64,000 nt of DNA from Caminicella sporogenes DSM 14501 (lineage in GTDB: Bacteria > Bacillota > Clostridia > Peptostreptococcales > Caminicellaceae), in the NCBI RefSeq assembly GCF_900142285.1, contig NZ_FRAJ01000009.1, forward strand, positions 60,281 through 124,280, written 5' to 3'. How positions within the stretch are numbered: the stretch's first letter is position 1; each line of letters starts with the position of its first letter. The notes below the pieces were generated by a model. It ran no database searches. It saw nothing but the letters and a program-made list of their open reading frames with translations, and was not told where the DNA came from. The translations under genes were made by a program, and so were the position numbers. Shown here in pieces: positions 38,448 to 48,540 of this stretch.

Positions 38448-39746
38448 TTGGAAAATGTGCAATATGATGAAATAAGTCTACGTGAACTTATAGAAATAAT
38501 ATTAAAACAAAAAAACATAATAATAGGAATAACTATAGTGTCATTATTAATATCATTTGTAGTAAGTTTCTTTGTTTTAGATCCAGTTTATGAGGCAAAA
38601 GCTGTTCTTATGGCTTCTCAAGTAACAGATAAAATAAGACCTATTCAAAAAATAGAAGGAATAGAAGGTATATTAGATACAATATCTAAATATCCACAGC
38701 TTACTATAGAAACTTATAAGCAGCAAATTAAAAATCCTGTTATACTTGACGAAATTATTAAAGAATTAAACCTTGATAAAAAAGGAATAACAAGAGATAG
38801 TCTGGCAAATATGATAAGGCTTGAAACAATAAAAGATACCAATTTGATAACTATAAAAGTACAAAATACTGACAAAGAGCTAGCAACTAAAATAGCAAAC
38901 ACATTATCAAAAAAATTTATTGCATTTATATCTGAAATAGTAAAAGAACAAGCCAATAAATCATCAAATTTTATTTCAAAACAGTTAGAAGTAGAAAAGG
39001 CTAAGCTTGACAAAGCATTGCTTGAATATAAAAACTTTTTATCTCAACCTAGAGGAGTAAAAGAACTTGAAAAAGAAATAGACTCTAAGTTAACACTATT
39101 AACTGATTATAAGACAACTCTTACTACTGAAAATGTTAATGAATTACAATTAAGAGCAAAATTAAAACAAGCACAAGAAGAATTAAAAAATACCGAAGAA
39201 AAGATTAAGTTAAACAAATCACTTTCTGATGAACCTTATATGGCACAAGTAGTTAATGAAAAAACTCAAAGTACAAGTACTGGTTTATTTAATGTAACAG
39301 TAACAGTAGAGGAAAAAAATGATAATTATTACTCATTAAAATCTCAAATTTCAAAATTAAAAATTTCTTTAGCAGAAAGTTTAGCAAAACAAGAAAAACT
39401 TAAAAGTGAAATAGAAAAAGTTCAAAAAGAACTTGAAACTCTACAAGGAGAATTGGCAGAGAAAAAGCATAAAGAGAATTTAATTTTAAGAAAAGTAAAT
39501 ATTGCTCAATCAACATATGATGCATTTACAAAAAAACTTGAAGAAGCACGTATAGCTCAATCATCAACAATAGCAGACTCAAGCATTATAATAGTTTCCC
39601 CAGCAGTAGATCCTATAAAGCCAATATCACCCAAAAAAGCTTTAAACCTAGCAATAGCAGGAGTATTAGGTATAATGCTCGGAATATTTATAGCATTTTT
39701 TAGAGAGTATTGGAAAAATTCGGCAGTGGAAAAAGTTAGTAGTTAG
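38448..39746 (+). CDS. Wzz-type polysaccharide chain-length protein
   Basis: A polysaccharide co-polymerase (Wzz/GumC family) of 432 residues with membrane helices near residues 25-45 and 395-415 and a long periplasmic-side coiled coil between them. PISPKKALNLAIAGVLGIML forms the typical Pro-rich second helix. There is no fused tyrosine kinase and no partner kinase gene next to it. AAAGGGG sets a TTG start at 38448. The last codons and TAG stop (GTT AGT AGT TAG) are themselves a GTTAGTA heptad run. It opens the polysaccharide island. Confidence 0.88.
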   Translation: MENVQYDEISLRELIEIILKQKNIIIGITIVSLLISFVVSFFVLDPVYEAKAVLMASQVTDKIRPIQKIEGIEGILDTISKYPQLTIETYKQQIKNPVILDEIIKELNLDKKGITRDSLANMIRLETIKDTNLITIKVQNTDKELATKIANTLSKKFIAFISEIVKEQANKSSNFISKQLEVEKAKLDKALLEYKNFLSQPRGVKELEKEIDSKLTLLTDYKTTLTTENVNELQLRAKLKQAQEELKNTEEKIKLNKSLSDEPYMAQVVNEKTQSTSTGLFNVTVTVEEKNDNYYSLKSQISKLKISLAESLAKQEKLKSEIEKVQKELETLQGELAEKKHKENLILRKVNIAQSTYDAFTKKLEEARIAQSSTIADSSIIIVSPAVDPIKPISPKKALNLAIAGVLGIMLGIFIAFFREYWKNSAVEKVSS

Positions 39747-39777
39747 TAGCAATTAGTTAGTAGCTGCTAATCTGCTA
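39735..39777. repeat. GTTAGTA heptads crossing a stop codon
   Basis: GTTAGTA, GTTAGTA, GCAATTA, GTTAGTA and GCTGCTA begin inside the last four codons of the chain-length gene and continue to the next ribosome site. Confidence 0.82.
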
Positions 39778-39791
39778 ATGCGGGGGTAAAA

Positions 39792-40142
39792 ATGAAGAAT
39801 GGATTTGAAGATTTAGAAGTTTGGAAAAAATCTCATGAATTGACACTTGAAATTTATAGATTGACTAATGAATTTCCTAAAGAAGAAAGATTCAGACTAA
39901 TAGATCAATTGTGTAGGTCAGCAAGTTCAATACCAGCTAATATTGCAGAAGGAAAAGGAAGATATCATAAAAATGAATTCAAACATTTCTTATATGTAGC
40001 AAGAGGTTCACTTGAAGAAACTAAATATCATTTAATCTTAGCAAAGGACCTAGGATATATTGAAAATGAAAAATTCAATGAATTAATAAAATTAATTCAA
40101 CAAACAGGTAAAATGCTAAACGGTTTAATAAAAAGTCTTTAA
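39792..40142 (+). CDS. Four-helix-bundle protein (23S intervening-sequence type)
   Basis: A 116-residue protein of the S23/IVP family. FEDLEVWKKSHELTLEIYRL, FRLIDQLCRSASSIPANIAEG (quoted in part) and KHFLYVARGSLEETKYHLIL are diagnostic. Such proteins were first found in intervening sequences of 23S rRNA, but here, as often, it is a free gene, placed between polysaccharide genes. Function is unknown. GCGGGGGTAAAA precedes the ATG. Confidence 0.9.
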   Translation: MKNGFEDLEVWKKSHELTLEIYRLTNEFPKEERFRLIDQLCRSASSIPANIAEGKGRYHKNEFKHFLYVARGSLEETKYHLILAKDLGYIENEKFNELIKLIQQTGKMLNGLIKSL

Positions 40143-40173
40143 ACTTTGCCAAGAACTGAGAATTGTTATTTAA

Positions 40174-40208
40174 ACTGAGAGCCGAGAGCTGGGAACAGAC
40201 AACTAATA
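40174..40208. repeat. Heptad repeats, GCYGAGA family
   Basis: ACTGAGA, GCCGAGA, GCTGGGA, ACAGACA and ACTAATA fill the gap before the polymerase gene. Confidence 0.82.
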
Positions 40209-40222
40209 TCGGGGGTATAATC

Positions 40223-43129
40223 ATGAGTTCAACAACTATTCAAAAAAATTCAATTATAGAAAAACTAATATTTGTAACTTTATGTATACTACTATTCTAC
40301 CCACCCTTTTTCAGAGGATTATTCTTTCAAAAAGAGCTTTTAATTACGCATATTATAACATTTGCTGTATTTACTATATGGCTTATAAGTAAATTTAAAA
40401 ATAAAGATTTTAGATTATTTAATTCATTAGCAGACTTATTAGCTCTCGGAATAGTACTTATGTACTTTATATCAACTTTCTATGGAGTTAATAAAAGACT
40501 TGCTGTTGCTGAATTTTTAAAATATGCAAATTATTTTGCAATATATTTAATGGTAAGATATTTTGCTCAAAAGGATAGTAAAAACAGCAAAATTATTATA
40601 AATACATTACTTTTAAGTGGAGTAGTTGTATCTATTATAGGTATTGGAAGTGCTATAGGTACATTTAATTATAATGGAGCGTTTGTAGGCGGACGTATAA
40701 ACTCAACATTTCAATATCCAAACACTTTAGCTTCATATTTGATAGCTTTATATATATTAGCAATTGGACTTATCCAAATAGAAAAAAAAGAAAAAAAGAA
40801 ATATTTATATATATCAATGGCTAATATATACATATTTACATTTATCCCTACACTTTCAAGGGGTATGTGGCTTTTGACCCCTATAGTATTGTTACTATAT
40901 TTTGTTTTAATACCCAATATAAAAAAAATACAAACAATTATATATTATATAACTACAATATTTCCAGCTTTGTTTTTTTCTTCTCTATTTATAAAATATC
41001 TTCAGCAGAAGAATGTATTTATATTGTGGCTCATGGTGATTTTTTCCATAGCTGTTTCACTTTTTATATTTACAATGTATCAAAAATTTTTCAGAGAAAA
41101 AATATTTGTTTCATATAGAGCAGTTACTATCATTATTTTAAGCATTACAATAGCTATAGCATTGTTTTCAGTTTTAGCTTTAAATTTAACTCAGCCATTA
41201 GAATTATCAAATATTGGTAGTGAAAAGAATACGTGGAAAGCAATAGACAGACCAGTAAGAAATGTATTGAAAAATAAAGAATATAGACTAGAATCAGATG
41301 TTGAAATCAAAATTTCTGATAACAAACCTTATGCTGGTAGGATTATAGTTTACAGCATTAGTGATAAAGGAAAAACAGAGAAGTTGGCATATGTAGATAT
41401 TAAAGAATCTGGTAAAATAGCTTTAAACTTTAAAACAAAAGAAAATACGGAATTTATTAAAGTTAGATTTTTGAACTATTATAAAGATACAAAGGTAAAG
41501 TTTTTAAATGCATCAATTTATGATAATAGTACCAATAAAAAAATTAAGAATTTAAAATTAAAATATAAATTTATTCCTGAAAAAGTTATTTCAAGATTTT
41601 ATGCTATAAACTCAAATGAAAGAAGTGTTAAAGGAAGAATAAATTTCTATAAAGACGGATTAAAAGTTGCGAAAGATTATTTTCTGCTTGGAGCAGGAGG
41701 AGGAGCTTGGCAGACTCTCTACTTTAAATATCAATCATATATGTATTGGACTACCCAAGCTCATAACTATTTCTTGCAGTTGTGGATAGAAACTGGAATA
41801 ATTGGTCTATTGATATATATCGGTTTAATTGTTATATTGATATTGCATTTTATAATATCATTGAAAAAACTTGAAGAAGATAATAAAATACTGCAGATTG
41901 CAGTTAATATTGGATGGATTAGTATATTAGCTCATAGTATTATTGATTTCGATTTATCGTTAGGAGCTATGTCGATACTGCTTTGGTGTTTATATGGACT
42001 AAGCTATCAACGAAAATTATCTACTGAAAAAAATAAAATAAAATCAAATACTACAAAATATATTTCTACTGCAGTGGCTGTTTTATTGTTATTTACTTCA
42101 TGGTCGTTGCATTTAGGACAAATCTATGCAGATGAAGCAGTAAAATTGGCAGAAAATAAAAAGATTATTGATTCAATGAAAAGTTTTGAAAAGGCTTCAA
42201 AATATGATCCATTTACCTCTAATTATTTAGTAGACCTTTCGACTGTATATAGTGTTTTAGCTAGAAAAGATAAAGTATATATTAAAAAAGCATGTGAAGC
42301 TGTAGATAAAGCTGTAAAACTTGATTCATATAACTCTAAAATACTGATGAAAGCAGGAGAGGTATATCTTAATACTGGCGATTTTAATAAAGGTATAGAA
42401 TATATAGAAAAAGCTGTAAAACTCCAGCCAATGAATATAAAAAATTATAGAAATCAAGGGCAAATATATTTAGCTGTACTAAAATATTTTTTAAAAACTA
42501 AAGATGAAAAAAACATAGAATATATAATAGCGAAAATAGAAGATATGCTAAAGTTTTTAAAAGATACGAACAAAATATCTGCGCAGCCTTTAGGATATGA
42601 TAAGGGATTAAATTTATTATTACAAAAGTTAGAATATGTAATTGATAATAAAGATAACTTTGAAGTTTTAAAAGATATTGATAAAATAGTTATGTACAAT
42701 AAATTTAATTGGGACTTGGATAGAAATAATTTACCAGACAAATCATGGATAGTAAATCGAAAAAATGGACAGTTTAAGTTAGACTATACGGATAAAGGCA
42801 GTATAGTATTACAAAATGATGGTAGAGATTATGGATATTTAATGCTTTATGACTTAAATTTAGAAAAAGATAAAGAGTATGTATTTAAAATAAATTATAA
42901 AAGTAATTTAAATCCATCTGATTTTGATATATATTTGTATGATTATACTAAGAAAACAAAAGTAATAGCTAGATTTGAGAATTTAGAAAAACAAGATAAA
43001 TTTGCTGTAAAAGAATTTAACTTTAAAATAAGTGACAACATTGAAAAAGGCAAACAAAGATTAGGCATCATTCATAGGGGGAATGGCGGAAAAATTGAAA
43101 TAAAGGATATTTTGATAAAAGAGAAGTAG
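40223..43129 (+). CDS. O-antigen ligase/polymerase with TPR domain
   Basis: A 968-residue membrane protein. About 12 helices span residues 10-470 and 540-640, with a large loop holding GGGAWQTLYFKYQSYMYWTT and AHNYFLQLWIETGIIGLLIY, the Wzy/WaaL family signature with its key histidine. TPR-like repeats follow (YNSKILMKAGEVYLNTGDFN, KGIEYIEKAVKLQPMN). A beta-rich tail ends the protein. It probably polymerises or ligates a surface glycan. GGGGGTATAATC sets the ATG at 40223. Confidence 0.85.
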   Translation: MSSTTIQKNSIIEKLIFVTLCILLFYPPFFRGLFFQKELLITHIITFAVFTIWLISKFKNKDFRLFNSLADLLALGIVLMYFISTFYGVNKRLAVAEFLKYANYFAIYLMVRYFAQKDSKNSKIIINTLLLSGVVVSIIGIGSAIGTFNYNGAFVGGRINSTFQYPNTLASYLIALYILAIGLIQIEKKEKKKYLYISMANIYIFTFIPTLSRGMWLLTPIVLLLYFVLIPNIKKIQTIIYYITTIFPALFFSSLFIKYLQQKNVFILWLMVIFSIAVSLFIFTMYQKFFREKIFVSYRAVTIIILSITIAIALFSVLALNLTQPLELSNIGSEKNTWKAIDRPVRNVLKNKEYRLESDVEIKISDNKPYAGRIIVYSISDKGKTEKLAYVDIKESGKIALNFKTKENTEFIKVRFLNYYKDTKVKFLNASIYDNSTNKKIKNLKLKYKFIPEKVISRFYAINSNERSVKGRINFYKDGLKVAKDYFLLGAGGGAWQTLYFKYQSYMYWTTQAHNYFLQLWIETGIIGLLIYIGLIVILILHFIISLKKLEEDNKILQIAVNIGWISILAHSIIDFDLSLGAMSILLWCLYGLSYQRKLSTEKNKIKSNTTKYISTAVAVLLLFTSWSLHLGQIYADEAVKLAENKKIIDSMKSFEKASKYDPFTSNYLVDLSTVYSVLARKDKVYIKKACEAVDKAVKLDSYNSKILMKAGEVYLNTGDFNKGIEYIEKAVKLQPMNIKNYRNQGQIYLAVLKYFLKTKDEKNIEYIIAKIEDMLKFLKDTNKISAQPLGYDKGLNLLLQKLEYVIDNKDNFEVLKDIDKIVMYNKFNWDLDRNNLPDKSWIVNRKNGQFKLDYTDKGSIVLQNDGRDYGYLMLYDLNLEKDKEYVFKINYKSNLNPSDFDIYLYDYTKKTKVIARFENLEKQDKFAVKEFNFKISDNIEKGKQRLGIIHRGNGGKIEIKDILIKEK

Positions 43130-43298
43130 TGAAGTTATCGGTTAGGATGTTTAAGTTTATGCTTTGGAGAAAGTTTGAAAATATAAAATATATCAGATTA
43201 AATATATTGATATTTTTAGAGCAAAAAAATTGTACTTAGTTGCTTAGTTTAAAATGAGTTTCTAGTAAATAAGATAAAAAAATTAGGGAGAAATTTAT

Positions 43299-43508
43299 AT
43301 GATGTCTAAAATAATTTCGCTTTTTAAAAGAAAAAAAGATTTAAAAAAAGATTTATATGAAACTTGTATCATTTGTAAATGTAAGACACATATTAGAAAA
43401 GATCAGCCTATAGAGGAACGTTATGGTTATATAGAAGGAGTAGGACAGCTTTGTTATGAATGTTATAAAGAAATAAAAAATTTTGAGATTAGTAAATTTA
43501 AGGAGTGA
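43299..43508 (+). CDS. Small zinc-ribbon-like protein
   Basis: A 69-residue protein with [10 protein letters not shown] and CYECYKEI, two CxxC knuckles about 35 residues apart, suggesting one bound zinc. It is not a family I recognise. The end of the gene contains the ribosome site of galE, so translation is coupled. AGGGAGAAAT precedes the ATG pair. Confidence 0.6.
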   Translation: MMSKIISLFKRKKDLKKDLYETCIICKCKTHIRKDQPIEERYGYIEGVGQLCYECYKEIKNFEISKFKE

Positions 43509-43512
43509 AAGA

Positions 43513-44529
43513 ATGAGTATTTTAATAACAGGTGGAGCAGGTTATATTGGAAGTCATACCTGTGTAGAACTTCTTAAAGTAGGTTATGATATTGTTGTAG
43601 TTGACAATTTTTTTAATAGTAAACCTGAAGTTTTAAAGCGTATTAAGGAAATAACAGGAAAAGAATTTAAATTTTATGAAGTAGATATTTTGGATAGAGA
43701 AGGGCTTGAAAAAGTATTTTCTAAAAACAATATTGAGGCAGTTATTCATTTTGCAGGGCTTAAGGCAGTAGGTGAGTCTGTAGAAATTCCTCTTAAATAC
43801 TATCATAACAACATTACTGGTACTATTATACTTTGTGAAGTGATGCAAAAATACGGTGTAAAGAAAATGGTATTCAGCTCATCTGCTACTGTATATGGGA
43901 AACCTAAAAGTGTACCTATAACAGAAGATTTCCCACTTGGAGCTATCAATCCTTATGGACGTACTAAATTAATGATAGAAGAAATATTAAGGGATGTATA
44001 TATTTCTGATAATGATTGGAGTATAGTTCTTCTTAGATATTTCAATCCAATTGGTGCCCATGAAAGTGGTAGGATTGGTGAAGATCCAAATGGTATACCA
44101 AATAATTTAATGCCTTATATTACTCAAGTAGCAGTAGGAAAAAGAGAGAAACTTAATATTTTCGGAAATGATTACGATACTCACGATGGTACAGGTGTTA
44201 GGGATTATATTCATGTAGTTGATTTAGCTAAAGGACATTTAAAAGCCCTTGAAAAGATTATGGCTACTAAAGGTATAGATGCATATAATCTAGGAACTGG
44301 AGTAGGATATAGTGTACTTGATATTGTTAAAAGTTTTGAAAGGGTTACAGGACAGAAAATTCCATATATTATTACAGAGAGAAGAGAAGGAGATATAGAC
44401 AAGTGTTATGCTGATCCAACTAAAGCTTATAAGGAATTAGGATGGAAAGCGAAAAAAAATATTGAGGATATGTGCAAAGATTCATGGAATTGGCAGAAAA
44501 ATAATCCTGATGGATATAGTTGTTCATAA
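43513..44529 (+). CDS. galE: UDP-glucose 4-epimerase
   Basis: GalE interconverts UDP-glucose and UDP-galactose, or the N-acetyl forms, for glycan synthesis. The 338-residue Rossmann protein has [16 protein letters not shown], the SSSATVYG serine segment and the NPYGRTK tyrosine-lysine pair, as well as [26 protein letters not shown] sets the ATG at 43513. Confidence 0.96.
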   Translation: MSILITGGAGYIGSHTCVELLKVGYDIVVVDNFFNSKPEVLKRIKEITGKEFKFYEVDILDREGLEKVFSKNNIEAVIHFAGLKAVGESVEIPLKYYHNNITGTIILCEVMQKYGVKKMVFSSSATVYGKPKSVPITEDFPLGAINPYGRTKLMIEEILRDVYISDNDWSIVLLRYFNPIGAHESGRIGEDPNGIPNNLMPYITQVAVGKREKLNIFGNDYDTHDGTGVRDYIHVVDLAKGHLKALEKIMATKGIDAYNLGTGVGYSVLDIVKSFERVTGQKIPYIITERREGDIDKCYADPTKAYKELGWKAKKNIEDMCKDSWNWQKNNPDGYSCS

Positions 44530-44567
44530 AAATATATAATTAAATTTATCAATCAGGGGGAAGATAG

Positions 44568-45980
44568 ATGAGCTTTTCAAAAGAAAGAAAAGATGGGACT
44601 TTTTTGAAGTTGTTTGAATTTGTATTTTATGTTATTTTTATTCTTTTGGGTTTTTATTTAGCATTTTTGATTAGATTTGAGATGAATCCATCATCAGTTA
44701 ATATACAGCCTTTTTATCAGAATATGCCATATATAATAGTAACTTCTATTATTATATTTTATATATATGATATTGTTTTAACAGCTAAAAAATCATTGTA
44801 TGAAAACGCATTAACAATAGCTATTTCTGTATTTTTAATAGATATAATGACAGTAGCAATAGTATTTTTCAATAGAGGATTTGCTTTTCCACGTAGTGTT
44901 TTTATTGTAGGATTTTTTATTCAATTTATATTAATATTTTTTCTAAAAATTACAGTTTTAAATATAATAAAACGAAACAGAAAATCACAAAACATTTTAC
45001 TAGTTGTATCAAATAAAGAATCAAATCTTATAACTAAAGAGTTTTTATTGAATAAAACCGAAAATGATTGTATTAAATATATTTGCAACTTAATAAATCA
45101 AGAAACGTATAAATTGATTGATGAAGTAGATAAAGTTTATATTGATAGCAATATACCAAATAAAGATAAACTAGATTTAATCGAATATTGTTCTAAAAAA
45201 AATAAAATTTTATATTTAGTACCGGGGATGCTTGAAATTGCATTGATAAATTCAAAAATCACACAGAGTAATGATATGCTGTTATTAAAAGTTGAACGAT
45301 TTGGTTTATCTTTTGAGCAAAAAGTATTAAAAAGAGTTTTGGATATAGTTATATCAATTATTGGATTGATTATTACATTACCTTTACTATTAATTGTTTC
45401 AATAATTATTAAATTATATGATAAAGGTCCTGTATTTTATAAACAAGAAAGAGTTACTGAAAATAATAAAATATTTAATTTATATAAGTTTAGGACTATG
45501 ATAGTTGATGCAGAAAAATATACAGGTCCAGTATTGGCAACAGAAAGAGACCCTAGGATAACTCCAATAGGAAGATTTCTTAGGGCTACTCGAATAGATG
45601 AACTTCCACAGTTAATAAATGTGTTAAAAGGTGATATGAGTATAGTAGGACCAAGACCAGAAAGACCATATTTTGTAGAAAAGTTTAATAAGGAAATTGA
45701 AGAATTTAAATACAGGGTTTTTGTTAAAGCAGGTATAACTGGTTTAGCTCAAGTTCTAGGAAGATATTCTACTGATCCAGAAAATAAAGCCAAATTCGAT
45801 TTATTATATATAAAAAATTATTCTTTGCTTTTAGATATAAAGATTATATTTAACACTTTTAAAGTTATCTTTATGAAAGATAGTTCAGCAGGTGTTAAAG
45901 AAGATGAGAAAGTAGGAGATATATTAGAGAAATTTAATTTGAGTGTTTATGAAGAAGTGGTGGCGACTAAGGAAGAATAA
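44568..45980 (+). CDS. Initiating sugar-phosphate transferase
   Basis: A polyprenyl-phosphate glycosyl-1-phosphate transferase (WbaP/CpsE-like), 470 residues. Four N-terminal helices and a Rossmann-like middle precede the catalytic domain from about residue 255: KRVLDIVISIIGLIITLPLL, then GPVFYKQERV, FRTM, ATRIDELPQLINVLKGDMSI and VGPRPERPYF. It starts lipid-linked repeat-unit assembly, usually with glucose or galactose phosphate, which fits the neighbouring galE. GGGGGAAG precedes the ATG. Confidence 0.93.
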   Translation: MSFSKERKDGTFLKLFEFVFYVIFILLGFYLAFLIRFEMNPSSVNIQPFYQNMPYIIVTSIIIFYIYDIVLTAKKSLYENALTIAISVFLIDIMTVAIVFFNRGFAFPRSVFIVGFFIQFILIFFLKITVLNIIKRNRKSQNILLVVSNKESNLITKEFLLNKTENDCIKYICNLINQETYKLIDEVDKVYIDSNIPNKDKLDLIEYCSKKNKILYLVPGMLEIALINSKITQSNDMLLLKVERFGLSFEQKVLKRVLDIVISIIGLIITLPLLLIVSIIIKLYDKGPVFYKQERVTENNKIFNLYKFRTMIVDAEKYTGPVLATERDPRITPIGRFLRATRIDELPQLINVLKGDMSIVGPRPERPYFVEKFNKEIEEFKYRVFVKAGITGLAQVLGRYSTDPENKAKFDLLYIKNYSLLLDIKIIFNTFKVIFMKDSSAGVKEDEKVGDILEKFNLSVYEEVVATKEE

Positions 45981-46061
45981 AATGTAAAAGAATATGTTAA
46001 AAACTTAAAATTATGCGAGTTTATTCAAGTACTGTAAATATAAAAAGGGTGATTCTAAAAT

Positions 46062-46994
46062 ATGGATAAGAAAGTAAGTGTAGTAATTCCTACATATAAG
46101 CGAAGTAAATTCCTTCAGAGAGCTATAAACTCTGTATTAAATCAGACATATTCTAATATAGAAATAATTGTAGTAGACGATAATGATCCTAATTCAAAGT
46201 ATAGAGTAGAAACTGAAAAAAAAATGTTAAAATATATCGATTGTAATAATGTTATATACATAAAAAACAAGAAGAACCTAGGAGGGGCACTCGCAAGAAA
46301 TGAAGGAATACTAAAAGCAAGTGGTGACTATATAACTTTCCTTGATGATGATGATGTTTATCTTCCAGATAAAGTAAGTAGTCAAATTAAGTACATGATA
46401 GAGAATGAATTAGATATGTCGTTTACTGATGTGAGAATTCATAATATGGATGATAAGTTAGTAGATTATAGAGAACATAATTATGTAAAAAACTTATCTA
46501 ACGAAGAACTTTTAAAACAACATATAATGCATCATTTGACACCAACAGCTACATATATGTTTAAGAAAAAATCTATTCTTAATGTTGGTGGATTTGATGA
46601 TGTTCAGATGGGACAAGAGTTTATGTTAATGTTAAAAGCTATTGAAAGTGGTTTGAAAATTGGATATCTTCCAGTTGCACATGTAATTCAATATATACAT
46701 GATGGAGAGCGAATATCAGTAGGCCAAAATAAAATTAAAGCAGAGGTAGAATTATATAACTTTAAGAAAAAGTATTTTAACATACTAAATTTTAGGCAAA
46801 GACGATATGTTAAATTCAGGCATCATGCAGTCATGATGATTGTAGGTAAGAGAAGTAAACAACCAATCATTGCAATACAACATTTAATGAAAGCTTTTTT
46901 AACTTCACCGATAGATTGTATTTTAGAAACTATATACCATATTAAGAAGATTAATAAATATAAAACCTTAGCACATAGAATACATAGTTCGTAG
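46062..46994 (+). CDS. Family 2 glycosyltransferase
   Basis: A 310-residue GT-A enzyme beginning KVSVVIPTYKRSKFLQRAIN. The metal-binding DDDDVYLPDKV lies at about residues 96-106, and KKSILNVGGFDDVQMGQEF is the acceptor-site region. It adds a sugar to the repeat unit; donor unknown. A GTGATTCT region and weak ribosome site precede the ATG. Confidence 0.88.
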   Translation: MDKKVSVVIPTYKRSKFLQRAINSVLNQTYSNIEIIVVDDNDPNSKYRVETEKKMLKYIDCNNVIYIKNKKNLGGALARNEGILKASGDYITFLDDDDVYLPDKVSSQIKYMIENELDMSFTDVRIHNMDDKLVDYREHNYVKNLSNEELLKQHIMHHLTPTATYMFKKKSILNVGGFDDVQMGQEFMLMLKAIESGLKIGYLPVAHVIQYIHDGERISVGQNKIKAEVELYNFKKKYFNILNFRQRRYVKFRHHAVMMIVGKRSKQPIIAIQHLMKAFLTSPIDCILETIYHIKKINKYKTLAHRIHSS

Positions 46995-47096
46995 ATAAAA
47001 AGATAGGAATTGACAAGTTGCAAGTTGAGCTATACCCGGTTTGCTGGACACAGAGAAAAGTATGTATAATATAAACGAGAAAGGAAGTGTTCAGCA

Positions 47097-47381
47097 ATGG
47101 GAAAAAGTAAAGGATTTACTCCTGAATATAAAAAAGAAATAATAAGATTAATTACAGAGCAAGGTAAAAAGGTGAAGCGGGTATAGGTGTAACTGAAACA
47201 TCTGTTAGAAGATGGATCAAGCAGTATGGCGAACATGGTGACAATGCATTTCCAGGTAAAGGTCGATTAAGACCTGAAGAAGAAATCCGTAAATTAAAAA
47301 AAGAATTAATTAGCTGATATCAAAGAGGAAAATGCAATATTAAAAAAGGCTATGCGCATCTTCACAAAACCTGAGAAATAA
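47097..47381 (+). pseudogene. IS3 orfA, broken
   Basis: The start reads MGKSKGFTPEYKKEIIRLIT with a good GGAAGTG ribosome site. A deletion near 47170-47188 then shifts the frame into a stop, and a four-base duplication (ATTA) near 47310-47317 shifts it again. The remaining pieces GVTETSVRRWIKQYGEHGDN and LKKAMRIFTKPEK show the helix-turn-helix and leucine-zipper parts of orfA. Confidence 0.88.
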
Positions 47382-47419
47382 AATATAAATTCATCAAGAA
47401 TCACAGCTCCGAATTTCGC

Positions 47420-48250
47420 GTGGAGAAGATGTGCAAAATATTTAATGTCTTAAGGAGCGCATATTATAGGTGGCTTAAGAATCCAATAACTAAAAAGAAA
47501 CAAGAAGATAATAAGATTCTTTCAGAGATAAAACGTGTACACAAGGAATCACGCGAGACCTATGGTATTCGCCGTGTAACTGCCCAGTTAAATAAAGAAG
47601 GAATATCCTGTGGGAGAAATAAAGTACAGCGCCTTATGAGAGAAAATAATATATACTGTAGAACAAAGAGAAAATTCAAGGCTACGACTAATTCAAATCA
47701 CAGCTTTTCTGTAGCTCCAAACTTGTTAGATCAAAACTTCACAGCTGAGAGACCAGGTCAAATCTGGTGTGGAGATATAACATATGTCGCAACCGAAGAA
47801 GGCTGGCTTTATCTAGCTGCAATAGAAGATTTATATACGAGAAAAATAGTAGGATGGTCTATGAGTTCATCCATAACAAGACATTTAACCATTTCAGCTT
47901 TAGATCAAGCCTTAAAAAGGGAAACCCCAGACGATGGAGTAATATTCCATTCTGATAGGGGTGTCCAGTATGCAGCTTATGATTATCAAAATAGGCTAAA
48001 AGAATATAATATGATACAAAGCATGAGCCGAAAAGGTAATTGTTATGATAATGCTTTAATGGAATTATTTTTCTCAAGCCTAAAGAAAGATGTAATATTT
48101 AGTAAAAAATTCAAAACTCGTTCTCAGGCAAGACTTGAAATTGTAGATTACATTGAAATATTTTATAACTCTAAAAGACTACATTCTTCACTAGGTAACA
48201 AATCGTCAAGAGAGTTTAAAAATGACTATTACAAAGAGATAGCAGCATAA
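47420..48250 (+). CDS. IS3 transposase orfB
   Basis: A 276-residue integrase-fold transposase. The DDE residues lie in WCGDITYVATEEGWLYLA, IFHSDRGVQYAA and NALMELFFSSLKKD. The frame is open upstream from about 47382 (KYKFIKNHSSEFRVEKM), which matches production by frameshifting from orfA; the GTG at 47420 is only the first formal start. Because orfA is broken, active transposase is unlikely. Confidence 0.9.
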   Translation: MEKMCKIFNVLRSAYYRWLKNPITKKKQEDNKILSEIKRVHKESRETYGIRRVTAQLNKEGISCGRNKVQRLMRENNIYCRTKRKFKATTNSNHSFSVAPNLLDQNFTAERPGQIWCGDITYVATEEGWLYLAAIEDLYTRKIVGWSMSSSITRHLTISALDQALKRETPDDGVIFHSDRGVQYAAYDYQNRLKEYNMIQSMSRKGNCYDNALMELFFSSLKKDVIFSKKFKTRSQARLEIVDYIEIFYNSKRLHSSLGNKSSREFKNDYYKEIAA

Positions 48251-48314
48251 ATTCTTATTATTTAATTGTGAATCCTTTTAGGATTAGAATTTGCCGTTCC
48301 TGCGTAACATCCCA

Positions 48315-48398
48315 ATATATCTTGGTAATAAAACAATAGGTGGCGAGCGTAGCGAGGGCAAAGCCTTTACCATTTACTGTTTTGTTACCAAGATATAT
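48315..48398. repeat. Long palindromic element inside the IS tail
   Basis: A 21-base arm (48315-48335) pairs with 48378-48398, with a single G-T mismatch. The inner part, GGTGGCGAGCGTAGCGAGGG to AAAGCCTTTACC, is locally GC-rich and partly self-complementary. It looks like a small non-autonomous palindromic repeat or a structured RNA. The 290-base gap to the dehydrogenase contains nothing else I can identify apart from the IS end. Confidence 0.7.
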
Positions 48399-48540
48399 GA
48401 TACTAGCAGCAGGATATGCAAATTAGATTATATAAAAAATAGGATTTAAAGATATTTAAAGTATTTCTAAGAATAAGCTAGAAAATATACGTTTCTTTGT
48501 GTCTAGCTAGGCAGGAACAGTCCACTAGGGGGTATTACAA

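Larger units (their letters stand above)
47045..48505 (+). mobile_element. IS3-family insertion sequence, inactive
   Basis: Imperfect terminal inverted repeats (47035-47062 and 48488-48515, matching at about 21 of 28 positions, core GACACA.AGAAA) bracket orfA and orfB. orfA is broken, so the element should not move on its own. The right end lies about 240 bases past orfB, longer than usual, because a palindromic element lies between them. No clear target duplication is seen. Confidence 0.8.
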
